A stretch of 64,000 nt of DNA, from positions 1,674,001-1,738,000 of the forward strand of contig CALOBT010000031.1 in assembly GCA_942491575.1 (NCBI GenBank). The letters are read 5' to 3'. The notes beneath the pieces are model-generated. The model was not told the DNA's origin and did no database searches. It saw only the letters and a program-made list of their open reading frames with translations. Position 1 is the first letter of the stretch, and the number at the start of each line of letters is the position of its first letter. This document shows, in pieces, positions 52,601-61,628 of the stretch. The DNA is from CAZHNW01 sp942491575. Its GTDB lineage: Bacteria > Spirochaetota > UBA4802 > UBA5550. A program made the position numbers and the translations under genes.

Positions 52601-55600
52601 TTGGTTCCAGTTCCGACGGAAAGGGGAAGGCCATTGCAGCTCCCAATCACGAAGGACAGAAGATTGCTCTTCAGCGTTGTTTTGACGGCATGCATGATGA
52701 TACAACCTGTGAGGATATTGATTATATTGAGGCGCACGGCACATCAACTCTCATGGGGGATCTCGTAGAGTTGCAGACCCTCAAGGGGGTCTATCAAACC
52801 AACTCGCCTGTGGGAATCAGTTCCATAAAATCCCAGATCGGCCACCTCCTGGGAGGGGCTGGTGCTGCAGGGCTCATGAAAGCTGTTCTTGCCATTCAGA
52901 ATAAAACACTTCCCCCTAACGGTCTTTTTGAAAAACTTTCTCCAAGGCTGGACCTGATAGATTCAAACCTGTTTATCATTAAGGACCCGGTATCCTGGGA
53001 AATCAGGGAAAAGCAAAGCCGGAAGAGTGCCATAAGTTCATTCGGCTTTGGCGGTATCAATTATCACTGCGTTATTCAGGAACACAATGATAATTACAGG
53101 ATTGTCAGGAGGGATATATTTTCAAGGCCGGAGCTTGATTTTAATGAGCGGCGCGTGGTAATTGCTGGTATGGGGGTTAAACTCCCGGGAGCCCGGAGCA
53201 GGGATGAGCTATGGGAAGTATTGAAGGGAGAAAAATCTGTATTGTCAGCTATCCCTGAAAGCCGTTTCCATAACAGTTACTATGAAAGAGAGGGAGACCC
53301 GGTTTATAATCTACCATCTCTTCAGGCGGGAATTGTGGATGATTCATCCATTGTGAGCAAAAACTATAGGATCCCCCCGGCAACAGCCCGTGTCATTGAT
53401 CGTGCACAGTTTTTCGCCCTGGATGCAGCGAGTCAGGCTATTGAAGAGGCCGGTCTTAAAGAGGAACTCATCGCTGGAAATCGTACGGCTGTTATTTTGG
53501 GGACAATGACAGGGGAAAAACTTCTGGAAAACATTGTGAGCATCAGGCTCCCTCTCATTGAAAAGATTGTAAAAGATTCATGTGGAGAAGATAAAATATC
53601 CGGAGAGAAAATTGCCGGATCACTGGGAGCACGGTTAAGGGAACGCTATGAAAAAGCAACAGAGGATACCGTTCCCGGAATGCTGGGAAATATTATCAGT
53701 GGAAGGGTGGCAAACTTTTTCGGCTGCAATGGACCTAATTTTATAATAGACGCAAGCAGTGTTTCCTCTGCCATAGCCTTTGATCTTTCTGTCAAGGGGC
53801 TGCAGTGGGGAGAATATGATTATGTTGTTACAGGTGGAGTGGATTCAAACCTGTCACCCCTGATGATGAGGGCCTTTAATAAATTCGGACTCCTGGCAGA
53901 TGAGCAATGCCGTGTCTTTGATCGCAATTCCCGGGGTATCAATATGAGTGAGGGGGCGGTTGTATTTGTCATGACCACCCTGGAGAATGCACGGAAACGG
54001 AATATGCCGATACTTGCGGAAGTTAGCGGTGTTTCCATGACTGGAATGCAGACGAAAAACCTTATTTCACCGTCGGAATCTGCTTACAGCCAGGCCATAA
54101 ATAATTTTTATGATGGAAGTGATATTGTAAAAAGGCAGCTTGATTACATCGATATTTACGGATCATCATATCCCCTCTTTGATCGCATCGAATACCAGGC
54201 GATCAATAAAAATTTCTCACACCACCTCTCCTTTGGTAATTCAAAACCGGAATTGGGATACTACAAGTCTGCAAATCCCGCAGTGGCAATGGCTAAGCTG
54301 ATGTTGATGAAAGAACATAGAAGCATTCCGGCAAACCTGAATATGAAGCGGGAAAGTACGATAGTAAAGGAGAATTCGGTCCTTACGATTCGCGACGCTT
54401 CTCTGGATATGGATGATAGTAGTATGATTTATCTGGGCGCGAATGTATTTGGCGTTGGGGGTAATCATGGACATTTTGTTATCAGTACACTTCCGGAGTG
54501 GTTACGGGATAAACCTGTAAAAGAGTCGGTGGGTATCGAATTCAGACCGGATGTAATGAATTCTTTTATTCATCAACCGCATGCCGTTTCAGGGAAAAAC
54601 CGTGGCATGGTGGCCCTTCTTTCCGGACAGGGTGCTCAGAGGAGCGGGATGATGAAGGAACTCTATGAAGAGAATGCCTTTATCCGCGATGTTATGACTC
54701 ACGGTAATATCATTTTTCAGGAAGCTCGGGGAGAATCACTGCTGGAGATTATGTTTAGCGATAATCCTGCTATTAATTCAACGGATATAACTCAGCCGGC
54801 CATATTCCTCTCCTCCGCAGCATTGTATGATTATCTCTGCACAGAGGGGCTGGAACCGGAATTTTTTATCGGCCACAGCCTGGGAGAATGTACGGCCCTC
54901 TACTGCTCGGGGATGCTTGATTTCGAAGATGCCATGAAATTGATTTTGAAGAGATCTGAATTTATGAAGGCCGCGTCCGATAAAGAGGCGGGACGTATTA
55001 TGGTAATTTTCAAAAATCGGGAAGAAGTACAGATGCTGATAGATAATTCAAAGCTTGCTAATGTCTACGTGAGTAATATGAACAGTGAAACTCAGACTGC
55101 CGTGGCTGGCGGATCCGGGGAAATAGATGCATTCTGCAGATATTTAAAAAAGAAAAATATAATGTTTAAGCTACTCAACCTGTCGGGGGCCTTTCATACA
55201 CCCCTGTTGTCACAGGTGGCCGCTGACTTCAGGGAATATCTGAGTGAGATCGATTTTAACGACGTGAACTTTTCCAGAATTATTTCTAATGTAACAGGCA
55301 AACCCTATCCTGATAATGAAGAGAAGGTAAAGGATCTTCTGGCTCAACAGATAATATCACCGGTAAATTTTATTGATTCAATAGAATATGTCAGCAATGC
55401 CGGTGCAACGGAATTTATCGAAATTGGTCCGGGCAGACTACTTCTTAATCTCCTTAATAATATCAGTGTCGATGTTTCCAGTGCAACACCCGCCATGGAC
55501 CCAAAAACGGGGGAGTTGGAATCATTGATGAAAATGGAGAAATATTTCATTAATCGAAAGGAGAATATTGAACAGGTGGAACAGGAAAGGAGAAACAAGG

Positions 55601-58600
55601 AGAATGAAGAAGATGAAATAAAGACGGAGTTATTGTCGGTTCAACCTGGGAATAATGACGACGATTTTAGACAATTCCTTATGATTAAGAAAGATGAAAT
55701 CAATGCTCTTCTGGAAAATGAATTCCGGGATTATAAAAGAGATGAGGCATTGAAAGAAATTGAAAGATTTAATTTCTATACCGGTCCTGTTGTAATTTCC
55801 GGTGTTGCTATCGGGCTTCCCGGGATGGCTCATCATGTCTTCAATGATAATAATTTCGACAGAATCCTGAAGGGAGAAAATTTCATTGATCCTCTTTCTC
55901 CAGACGAGAAAGAGCGGATGATGGATAAGAATATTATCAAAGTATTAAAAAGTTCTGATGGTAATGCCCGTTTTGTTGAAATTACCAGCAGCGATGAGGT
56001 TATTCAGCTTGCAGGCAAGCTGGGATATTTCAGTCTTGATGACTACGGCATCGAATATGACCATGAAATAACCGATGCCCTGGCTATGGCAGCGGGTATT
56101 GAAGCCCTGAAGGATGCGGGAATTCCCCTTGTACAGTCTTATAAAAAGACAACAACGGGAGGTGAAATTCCTAATGGTTTTGTTTTGCCTGATGAAATGC
56201 AGGACTCCACGGGAATAATATTTACTTCTGCCTTTGCTGGTTTTGAAACACTTATTAAGCAGGTAACCGATTACTACCATCATCGTTTTCTCGCGGAGCC
56301 ATACAAAGAATTTAAAAAGATATATTACTACCTGATGGAAAAAATTACAGAAGAGGAAATAAAAGAACAACTGACACAATGGTTTATGAAAGTTCAAAGC
56401 GGCATCAGTGAAAAGGAATATTCCTTCGATCGGACTCTTCTTTTTAAAATAATATGTCTTGGATCGGCTCATCTGGCTCAGCTTATCAAGGCAAAGGGGC
56501 CCAATACACATTTACGCGCTGCCTGTGCTTCTACCACACAGGCCCTTGGTGTTGCGGAGGACTGGATTCGAATCGGACGATGTGAACGTGTTATTGTAGT
56601 GGGAGGAGAGGCAAGCGGCGGTGAAATACAGGGACCGTGGGTACAGTCGGGATTCCTGGCACTTGGAGCCGCCACAATCAAAAAGACAGTTCAGGAGGCT
56701 GCAAAGCCCTTTGATGAGGGAAGAAACGGAACCATTGTGGGAAGCGGGGCTGTGGCATTGATTGTGGAAAGAGAGGATTCTGTTAAGAGCCGTGGCAGAA
56801 GAGGTCAGGCAGAGCTCATGGGAACGTATATGGGGAACAGTGCCTTCCATGCCACGAGAATTGATGTGGATCACGTAGCGGGGGAGATGAAAAGGGCCAT
56901 TGAAGTAATAGAGGACCGGCATAACTTGAGGAAGGACGAGTATACCCGGTCAATGGTTTTCATGTCACACGAAACCTATACCCCGGCAAAGGGGGGAAGC
57001 GCATCAGCCGAGGTAATGGCAATCATGAATACATTTCCACAACATTATAAAAACATTGTGATTACAAATACCAAGGGATTCACCGGGCATACCCTGGGGG
57101 CCGGAATTGAAGACGCAGTCCTTGTTAAAGCACTCCAGATGAGTAAGGTTCCGCCGGTTGCTAATCTTACGGATGTTCCCGACGAATTTAAAGAATTATG
57201 TTTTAGCAGGGGTGAAGAGGGAGATTACCAGTACGGAATGCATTTCGGCGCCGGATTCGGATCTCATTTCGCTTTTGCACTTTTCAGAAAAATTAACGAG
57301 AAGGATATAATCGACAATCAGGAATACAATTCCTGGCTTCAAAAAATATCAGGTGCAGAAGTGCCCCGGCTGACAATTCTAAATAACATGTTATGCCTCC
57401 AGTCTGACAGTGCCGCAGCAAAAGTGAGAGAAGTTGGAAAGCCCGCTCCTGCAGCGGAGATTAAGGATGAAGACCGTATCGGTAATAAAATCACTTCTGC
57501 GGTATCCTCTGCATCACTGGCAGATACTATTAAAGAAATTATTGCTGATTTTACCGGCTACACCCGGGACATGCTTGAGGATGACCTTGACCTGGAGGGA
57601 GATCTTGGTATCGACACGGTAAAGCAGGTGGAAATCTTCGGTGCTGTTTCGGCTAACTTTGACCTTGATGTTCCCGATGACCTGAAGCTGGGAGATTTAA
57701 ATACCATTGCGAAGCTTTCTGATTATATCGGATCCCGGATACTTTCGTCTGCAGGAGTAGAGGTCAAGGCTTCTGATACAGGGGGTGACGCTATAAATGT
57801 TGTGAAGGGAATCATAGCAGACTTTACCGGCTATACACTGGATATGCTTGAGGATGACCTTGATCTGGAGGGAGATCTTGGTATCGACACGGTAAAGCAG
57901 GTGGAAATCTTCGGTGCTGTTTCAGCTAACTTTGACCTTGATGTTGCCGATGACCTGCAGCTGGGAGATTTAAATACCATTGCGAAGCTTTCAGATTATA
58001 TCGAATCCCGGGTTCCTTCGTCTGCAGGGGTAGAGGTCAAGGCTTCTGATGCAGGGGGTGACGCTGCAGATGTTGTGAAGGGAGTCATAGCAGACTTTAC
58101 CGGCTACACCCTGGATATGCTTGAGGATGACCTTGATCTGGAAGGGGACCTGGGTATTGACACGGTGAAGCAGGTGGAAATATTCGGTGCTGTTTCAGCC
58201 CACTTTGATCTGGACGTCCCCGATGATCTTAAGTTGAATGATTTGAATACTATTGCGAAGCTTGTTGCCTATATGGAACAGGATGTTGGCAATACTGAAA
58301 AAGAAGTGTCCGTAAAGGAGAAAAAATCAGAAGCCGTCACTCTTACGCAAAAAGACAATGATTCTATTAAGAGTTTCAGCATTAGTATTAAAAAAACAAC
58401 CATCCCCGGTTATTCTGACAGGACTTTCAAGGGAAAAACATTTCTGGTTACCAGGGACAGCTTCGGCTTTGCTGATAATATAATCAGAAAGATTACAAAG
58501 TTATCCGGTAAGGTCGTAACAATGGGAAGCGATAGTGATTCCGATCTGATGTGTTCCTTCCAAAATCTTGCAAACCTGGAGAAGGAAGTAAAGAATCTGG

Positions 58601-60852
58601 AAAATAAATACGCACATATAAATGGCCTGATTCACTGCGCACCGATGGATTATTATTTCAATGACCGGGAAGTGGATGAAGAGGCTATCAATGCTTCGGT
58701 AAAATCACTTTTTGTGATAATCAAGACTCTCCATAAGCAGCTCAATGTTCCGGGCGGCATCATTGCTGCTCCCTCCATAGATTCGGTAGTCTTCCCCTAC
58801 GCAGAAGTGCCCCTTAAATCAGGTCCCTGCTTTGCTGGAGTGGCGGGCATGTTAAAAAGCGTCAATAAGGAATTTGCTGAGACCCTGGTTAAAGCTGTGG
58901 ATTTCAGCAGTTGCTATTCGGAGAAATACAGAAAGGAATTTGCTGAGACCTTTATCAATGAGCTCCTCTCCGGCGACACCACTGTGGAGATTGGTTACAG
59001 AAAAGGTAAGCGCTTCACTCTTTCTCTTAATGCACATACGCCCCTAATGCAGGAGTCACTCATTACAGAGGGGAGTAGGGTCCTTGTTACAGGAGGAGCA
59101 GGGGGTATTACCTGTGAAATATTGAAGAGGCTGGCTGAAGAATACAGGCCAAAATTTATTATTCTGGGACGAAGCAGGATCGACAATATTGATGAAAAAT
59201 TTTTACCGGAAGAGGCGGACGAGAAATTTATAATAAGGCACCTGAAGAAAACCATGGATAAGGAAAAGCCTCTTGAGGTGCGGAATACAGCTTTAAGAAT
59301 TTTAAGGGCTCGGACTTCACGACAGAATATAGAGAGTCTCAGGAAGCTGGGAGCAGATGTAGAGTATCATGCCGTTGATGTGACAGATTACAAATCAGTA
59401 AAGAAAGTCATAGATGGTTATGAGTCGATCGATGGCATCATACACGCGGCAGGTCTTGAGGAGAGTCAGCTTATTGAAAAGAAGAACAAGGTATCCTTTG
59501 ATCGGGTTTTTGATACAAAAATTTACGGTGCCATTAATCTTTTAAAGGCAGCTGCGAAACTTGACTACAGTTTTTTTATTACCTTCTCATCTGTAGCTGC
59601 CCGCTTCGGGAATGCAGGTCAATCAGATTACAGTGCTTCAAATGACATGCTGGGAAAGCTCATTTTGCGTGAAAAAATGTTTAACAGCGGAAGAAGCTAT
59701 AAGGTGATGGACTGGACAGCATGGGAAGGCGCCGGCATGGCTACAAAGGAAACGGTGAAGAAAGTACTGCAGGAACGGGGGATGTCCTTCCTTACGCTTC
59801 AAAGGGGGATAGACTTCTTTATGGCTGAGTTGAAAGACAGGAGAAGCCTGGAGACCCTCTATACCGGTTTTGATCATGGTTTCGATTCAGACAAAATTTT
59901 TCCCGAACCGGGAAGCCCATCATGCAACGCCATTGTTCCCTTTGTAGATGTAATGCTGGAAAAAGAAAAAGATCGTGTGCTTTATTCCCGTGTTCTGGAT
60001 ATAAAACGGGATCTCTTTTTGCTTGATCATAGCAGGGAGGGAGTGCCGCTTTTTCTCGGTGCAACCGGTGTTGAAGCAATGGCAGAGGCGGCATCAACTA
60101 TCGTGTCTCCTGGAAGCATTCTCGTGGAGGTTGAAAACTTTTCTATTCCCTACGGTATCAAAATATTGCAGAACAAATCCAGGGAAATAATTATTACAGC
60201 TAATGTTGAAGGAAGTTCAAAGAATAAATCGCATTGTTCCATTATTTCGCAGTTCAGAAATAAGGAGGGAAGACTCATGGGAGATTCCTCTGAACATTTC
60301 AGAGGAACCTTCAACTTTTCTAAAAAAAGGCCCAGAAGTAAAACAATAGATATTCCATCCTTCAGCCCCGTAGAGTGTGAAGGAAGTATAGATGAGCTCC
60401 TGTATCATCCGCAGCGTCTCTTTATGGATGGTCTCTTCAGAACAGTAAAAGATATTCTTTCCTTTGACGGCAATCTCCTGATTTGCAGAGTCAATAATTT
60501 CAGCAGCAGAGAATTTTTCAGTGGCATCAAGGATCCTGATTTTAAGGTTGATGTGATTATTCTTGACGCCATGTTTCAGACAGGGGGCGTTTTTGAATTT
60601 CTCACCTCAGGGGATGTCATTCTTCCCTCCGCAATCAGAAAGATGTCTATATTTCGGAAAACCGTGAAGGAAGAGGATTACCTTTGCCTCACCCGGAAGG
60701 TCTCTGAATCCGCAGGGAAAAAGGTATTCAATATTCAACTCCTGGATATGCAGGGCAATCTCTATATGGAGGTTGCGGATTTTGAGATGGTCATAGTTTC
60801 ATCGGTTCCCGATGAATTTCAGGTGAAAGACAGGGTTATGATTAGCGTCTGA
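49630..60852 (+). CDS. Single-chain PUFA-synthase-like megasynthase (NPD-NPD-KS-CLF-AT-KS-ACP3-KR-DH)
   Basis: 3740 residues. Order: NPD1 ~1-245, degenerate; NPD2 ~330-640, FMN enoylreductase of PfaD type (QGPMANIS 340-347, GHVG 468-471, FAGGIGTS); KS1 ~695-1140 with Cys900, His1036, His1072; KS2 ~1174-1600 with Cys to Ser1377 and both His to Tyr (1510, 1544), so CLF-like; AT ~1655-1960 with GHSLGE Ser1750 and GAFH His1856, malonyl-type; charged linker; KS3 ~2050-2540, divergent, Cys2299, His2447, His2487; three ACPs (Thr2663, 2754, 2845); KR ~2905-3415 (VTGGAGGI, Ser/Tyr3334); double-hotdog DH ~3455-3735 (His3467, Asp3646). Iterative long-chain lipid synthesis is inferred. PUFA systems usually split these over 3-5 proteins. 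Confidence 0.92.
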   Translation: MIKRIISTPLPCIIYNPPKIVDEYYMRECHKAGALPIIDTEFLHSDFIMEILQKYSREEILFGVRLSSRDIELISFINNENIHNLDCIILSYNDPKDLSLVTDLNSDCKVIVEVTDIEILEELKKLAPHALIVKGNEAPGKVSRYTSLVLLQWYLENSTFPVFVHGGVGLYTSAGIFAAGAAGIVMDNQLYLTEEAPISKNFREVLGRLEDNDSVVLGKNLNRQYRFFSKLGTGIIKKLKTEESMLLKNVDGDEKLYSAIKNNFVALNDPSADPVQSLFYLGQDAVFARHMVRKSAKLRDVLHGLFKQIGKMLSEIDEHDPLRKDSRLAREHGTTYPIVQGPMANISDNTGFAKEVLSGGALPFFAMGNLPGEMGDSMLTSANEEVKKYGVGLIGLEAFNPNVEKHLEVVKRQKVPFALFAAGIPSRVRELEEEGTRTYLHTPSMQMLENAMQNDCRRFIFEGTEAGGHVGSLTSLVLWELAMVKLSDLGDEELKTISVLFAGGIGTSRASWFVSGIASELARRGAAVGIQVGTPYLFSKEIVETGALQKLYQELVCRGKETMVMGETVGLYSRSLPSHFSKKIIENEHQRIREGIPLKERKEAFELDNAGSLLIGAKGFRPVLNENNEVKLARFNDDQQLEMGNFMAGDCITCNESTVSIGDIHDSFVNFKSGLFRNLNALEIFSGEKNRIQDEIAIVGMGCIMPDAESPGELWQNIIGKKYSIGDIPSNRFDEKLYYSKDRKAEGKSYTKLAGVVRNFAFDHERYGYSAEEAEGMSRSQKMILEAAFRAIEDAGYGDSKGIPGDRSAVIIGTCLSSELNNDLHLKYHYPEIRYYLDQIDEFVSMDEKSKEQFLEGLKRGLAQGHSREFPDGAMNHIEASRIAKHLGIEGVSYTIDAACATSLAAVDAAMKELLSGSYDVIITGGINTNLAPESFVGFAKMGALSAEGSFPFDERSGGFILGEGAGVFVLKRMKDALRDGDEIHAVIKNIGSSSDGKGKAIAAPNHEGQKIALQRCFDGMHDDTTCEDIDYIEAHGTSTLMGDLVELQTLKGVYQTNSPVGISSIKSQIGHLLGGAGAAGLMKAVLAIQNKTLPPNGLFEKLSPRLDLIDSNLFIIKDPVSWEIREKQSRKSAISSFGFGGINYHCVIQEHNDNYRIVRRDIFSRPELDFNERRVVIAGMGVKLPGARSRDELWEVLKGEKSVLSAIPESRFHNSYYEREGDPVYNLPSLQAGIVDDSSIVSKNYRIPPATARVIDRAQFFALDAASQAIEEAGLKEELIAGNRTAVILGTMTGEKLLENIVSIRLPLIEKIVKDSCGEDKISGEKIAGSLGARLRERYEKATEDTVPGMLGNIISGRVANFFGCNGPNFIIDASSVSSAIAFDLSVKGLQWGEYDYVVTGGVDSNLSPLMMRAFNKFGLLADEQCRVFDRNSRGINMSEGAVVFVMTTLENARKRNMPILAEVSGVSMTGMQTKNLISPSESAYSQAINNFYDGSDIVKRQLDYIDIYGSSYPLFDRIEYQAINKNFSHHLSFGNSKPELGYYKSANPAVAMAKLMLMKEHRSIPANLNMKRESTIVKENSVLTIRDASLDMDDSSMIYLGANVFGVGGNHGHFVISTLPEWLRDKPVKESVGIEFRPDVMNSFIHQPHAVSGKNRGMVALLSGQGAQRSGMMKELYEENAFIRDVMTHGNIIFQEARGESLLEIMFSDNPAINSTDITQPAIFLSSAALYDYLCTEGLEPEFFIGHSLGECTALYCSGMLDFEDAMKLILKRSEFMKAASDKEAGRIMVIFKNREEVQMLIDNSKLANVYVSNMNSETQTAVAGGSGEIDAFCRYLKKKNIMFKLLNLSGAFHTPLLSQVAADFREYLSEIDFNDVNFSRIISNVTGKPYPDNEEKVKDLLAQQIISPVNFIDSIEYVSNAGATEFIEIGPGRLLLNLLNNISVDVSSATPAMDPKTGELESLMKMEKYFINRKENIEQVEQERRNKENEEDEIKTELLSVQPGNNDDDFRQFLMIKKDEINALLENEFRDYKRDEALKEIERFNFYTGPVVISGVAIGLPGMAHHVFNDNNFDRILKGENFIDPLSPDEKERMMDKNIIKVLKSSDGNARFVEITSSDEVIQLAGKLGYFSLDDYGIEYDHEITDALAMAAGIEALKDAGIPLVQSYKKTTTGGEIPNGFVLPDEMQDSTGIIFTSAFAGFETLIKQVTDYYHHRFLAEPYKEFKKIYYYLMEKITEEEIKEQLTQWFMKVQSGISEKEYSFDRTLLFKIICLGSAHLAQLIKAKGPNTHLRAACASTTQALGVAEDWIRIGRCERVIVVGGEASGGEIQGPWVQSGFLALGAATIKKTVQEAAKPFDEGRNGTIVGSGAVALIVEREDSVKSRGRRGQAELMGTYMGNSAFHATRIDVDHVAGEMKRAIEVIEDRHNLRKDEYTRSMVFMSHETYTPAKGGSASAEVMAIMNTFPQHYKNIVITNTKGFTGHTLGAGIEDAVLVKALQMSKVPPVANLTDVPDEFKELCFSRGEEGDYQYGMHFGAGFGSHFAFALFRKINEKDIIDNQEYNSWLQKISGAEVPRLTILNNMLCLQSDSAAAKVREVGKPAPAAEIKDEDRIGNKITSAVSSASLADTIKEIIADFTGYTRDMLEDDLDLEGDLGIDTVKQVEIFGAVSANFDLDVPDDLKLGDLNTIAKLSDYIGSRILSSAGVEVKASDTGGDAINVVKGIIADFTGYTLDMLEDDLDLEGDLGIDTVKQVEIFGAVSANFDLDVADDLQLGDLNTIAKLSDYIESRVPSSAGVEVKASDAGGDAADVVKGVIADFTGYTLDMLEDDLDLEGDLGIDTVKQVEIFGAVSAHFDLDVPDDLKLNDLNTIAKLVAYMEQDVGNTEKEVSVKEKKSEAVTLTQKDNDSIKSFSISIKKTTIPGYSDRTFKGKTFLVTRDSFGFADNIIRKITKLSGKVVTMGSDSDSDLMCSFQNLANLEKEVKNLENKYAHINGLIHCAPMDYYFNDREVDEEAINASVKSLFVIIKTLHKQLNVPGGIIAAPSIDSVVFPYAEVPLKSGPCFAGVAGMLKSVNKEFAETLVKAVDFSSCYSEKYRKEFAETFINELLSGDTTVEIGYRKGKRFTLSLNAHTPLMQESLITEGSRVLVTGGAGGITCEILKRLAEEYRPKFIILGRSRIDNIDEKFLPEEADEKFIIRHLKKTMDKEKPLEVRNTALRILRARTSRQNIESLRKLGADVEYHAVDVTDYKSVKKVIDGYESIDGIIHAAGLEESQLIEKKNKVSFDRVFDTKIYGAINLLKAAAKLDYSFFITFSSVAARFGNAGQSDYSASNDMLGKLILREKMFNSGRSYKVMDWTAWEGAGMATKETVKKVLQERGMSFLTLQRGIDFFMAELKDRRSLETLYTGFDHGFDSDKIFPEPGSPSCNAIVPFVDVMLEKEKDRVLYSRVLDIKRDLFLLDHSREGVPLFLGATGVEAMAEAASTIVSPGSILVEVENFSIPYGIKILQNKSREIIITANVEGSSKNKSHCSIISQFRNKEGRLMGDSSEHFRGTFNFSKKRPRSKTIDIPSFSPVECEGSIDELLYHPQRLFMDGLFRTVKDILSFDGNLLICRVNNFSSREFFSGIKDPDFKVDVIILDAMFQTGGVFEFLTSGDVILPSAIRKMSIFRKTVKEEDYLCLTRKVSESAGKKVFNIQLLDMQGNLYMEVADFEMVIVSSVPDEFQVKDRVMISV
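57511..58290 (+). repeat. Three tandem 273-bp ACP units within the synthase gene
   Basis: Direct repeats of exactly 91 codons (attachment-site codons at 57616, 57889 and 58162). Each encodes IADFTGYT..MLEDDLDLEGD, LGIDTVKQVEIFGAVSA and a linker SSAGVEVKASD.GGD. Units are nearly identical at nucleotide level, so copy number may vary by recombination and may be miscounted in assembly. Confidence 0.9.
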
Positions 60853-61628
60853 TGTCTCCTCAATGGGTATTGTTAAAATCCCTTTTTAGGAGAATAGATA
60901 TTAAAACGATAACTCTTGCACATGTTGATTCCACCAACACCTATATCAGGCAAAATCCCTGCTTCTGGAATGATCAATTCCTGGTTGTGCGGGCTATTAA
61001 TCAGACGGGGGGAAGGGGCAGGTTTGAACGTAACTGGTATTCCGGGGGAGGAGAGGATCTTACATTCTCCACAGTCTACGTCACTGAATTTTCCCCCGGT
61101 GAGCATGCCGGTATTACTCTTTTCGCAGGGCTTGCTGTTTATCGGGCCTTAAGTGATTTTGTGAAGGGTCCGTTAAAGTTGAAATGGCCCAATGATATTT
61201 TTTATAGAAACAGAAAAATAGGCGGAATTCTATGTGAATCGGTAAAAAAGGAAAACTCCAGGGCCGTGATCATTGGTGTTGGTATCAATGTAAACAGTAT
61301 TATGTTTCACAAAGATATTAACGGAAAGGTGGATTCCCTGAAGGGGATTACGGGAAAGGATTATGACGTTGAAGTAATCCTGTATGCGGTCATGAAACAC
61401 CTGAAAGAATTATTAAACAGTTACCGTTATCCGATACCAAAAAGAATTATGAGACACTGGTATGAGGCGACTGACAGTATTGGTAAAAAAATATCATATG
61501 AGTCCGGAGGAACAGAGAGAAGGGGAATCCTTATTGCAGTTGAAAGGGACCTCGCTCTTGTGATCAGGGATACAGCTTCCGGGGAAGTAATAAATTATAA
61601 AGGGGAGATTATTTTTAATGATAAATGA
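60852..61628 (+). CDS. birA: Biotin-protein ligase (BirA catalytic type, no HTH)
   Basis: 258 residues. Biotin-AMP binding loop TGGRGRFERNW (~52-62), KWPNDI (111-116), KIGGILCE and IGVGINVN. The C-terminal SH3-like domain follows (RGILIAVERDLALVIRD, VINYKGEIIF). There is no N-terminal helix-turn-helix, so it is a monofunctional ligase. Its ATG overlaps the synthase stop (TGATG) and its end overlaps the carboxylase start, so all three are translationally coupled. The client is probably the BCCP domain of the next gene. Confidence 0.92.
   Translation: MSPQWVLLKSLFRRIDIKTITLAHVDSTNTYIRQNPCFWNDQFLVVRAINQTGGRGRFERNWYSGGGEDLTFSTVYVTEFSPGEHAGITLFAGLAVYRALSDFVKGPLKLKWPNDIFYRNRKIGGILCESVKKENSRAVIIGVGINVNSIMFHKDINGKVDSLKGITGKDYDVEVILYAVMKHLKELLNSYRYPIPKRIMRHWYEATDSIGKKISYESGGTERRGILIAVERDLALVIRDTASGEVINYKGEIIFNDK

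Noticed and set aside
55945..56511. Long minus-strand open frame inside the synthase gene
   Set aside because: It is antisense to KS3 coding sequence with intact catalytic motifs on the plus strand; a shadow.
57511..58290. Regular 273-bp direct repeats, considered as a CRISPR-like or satellite array
   Set aside because: The unit is an exact 91 codons in the synthase frame and encodes ACP domains.
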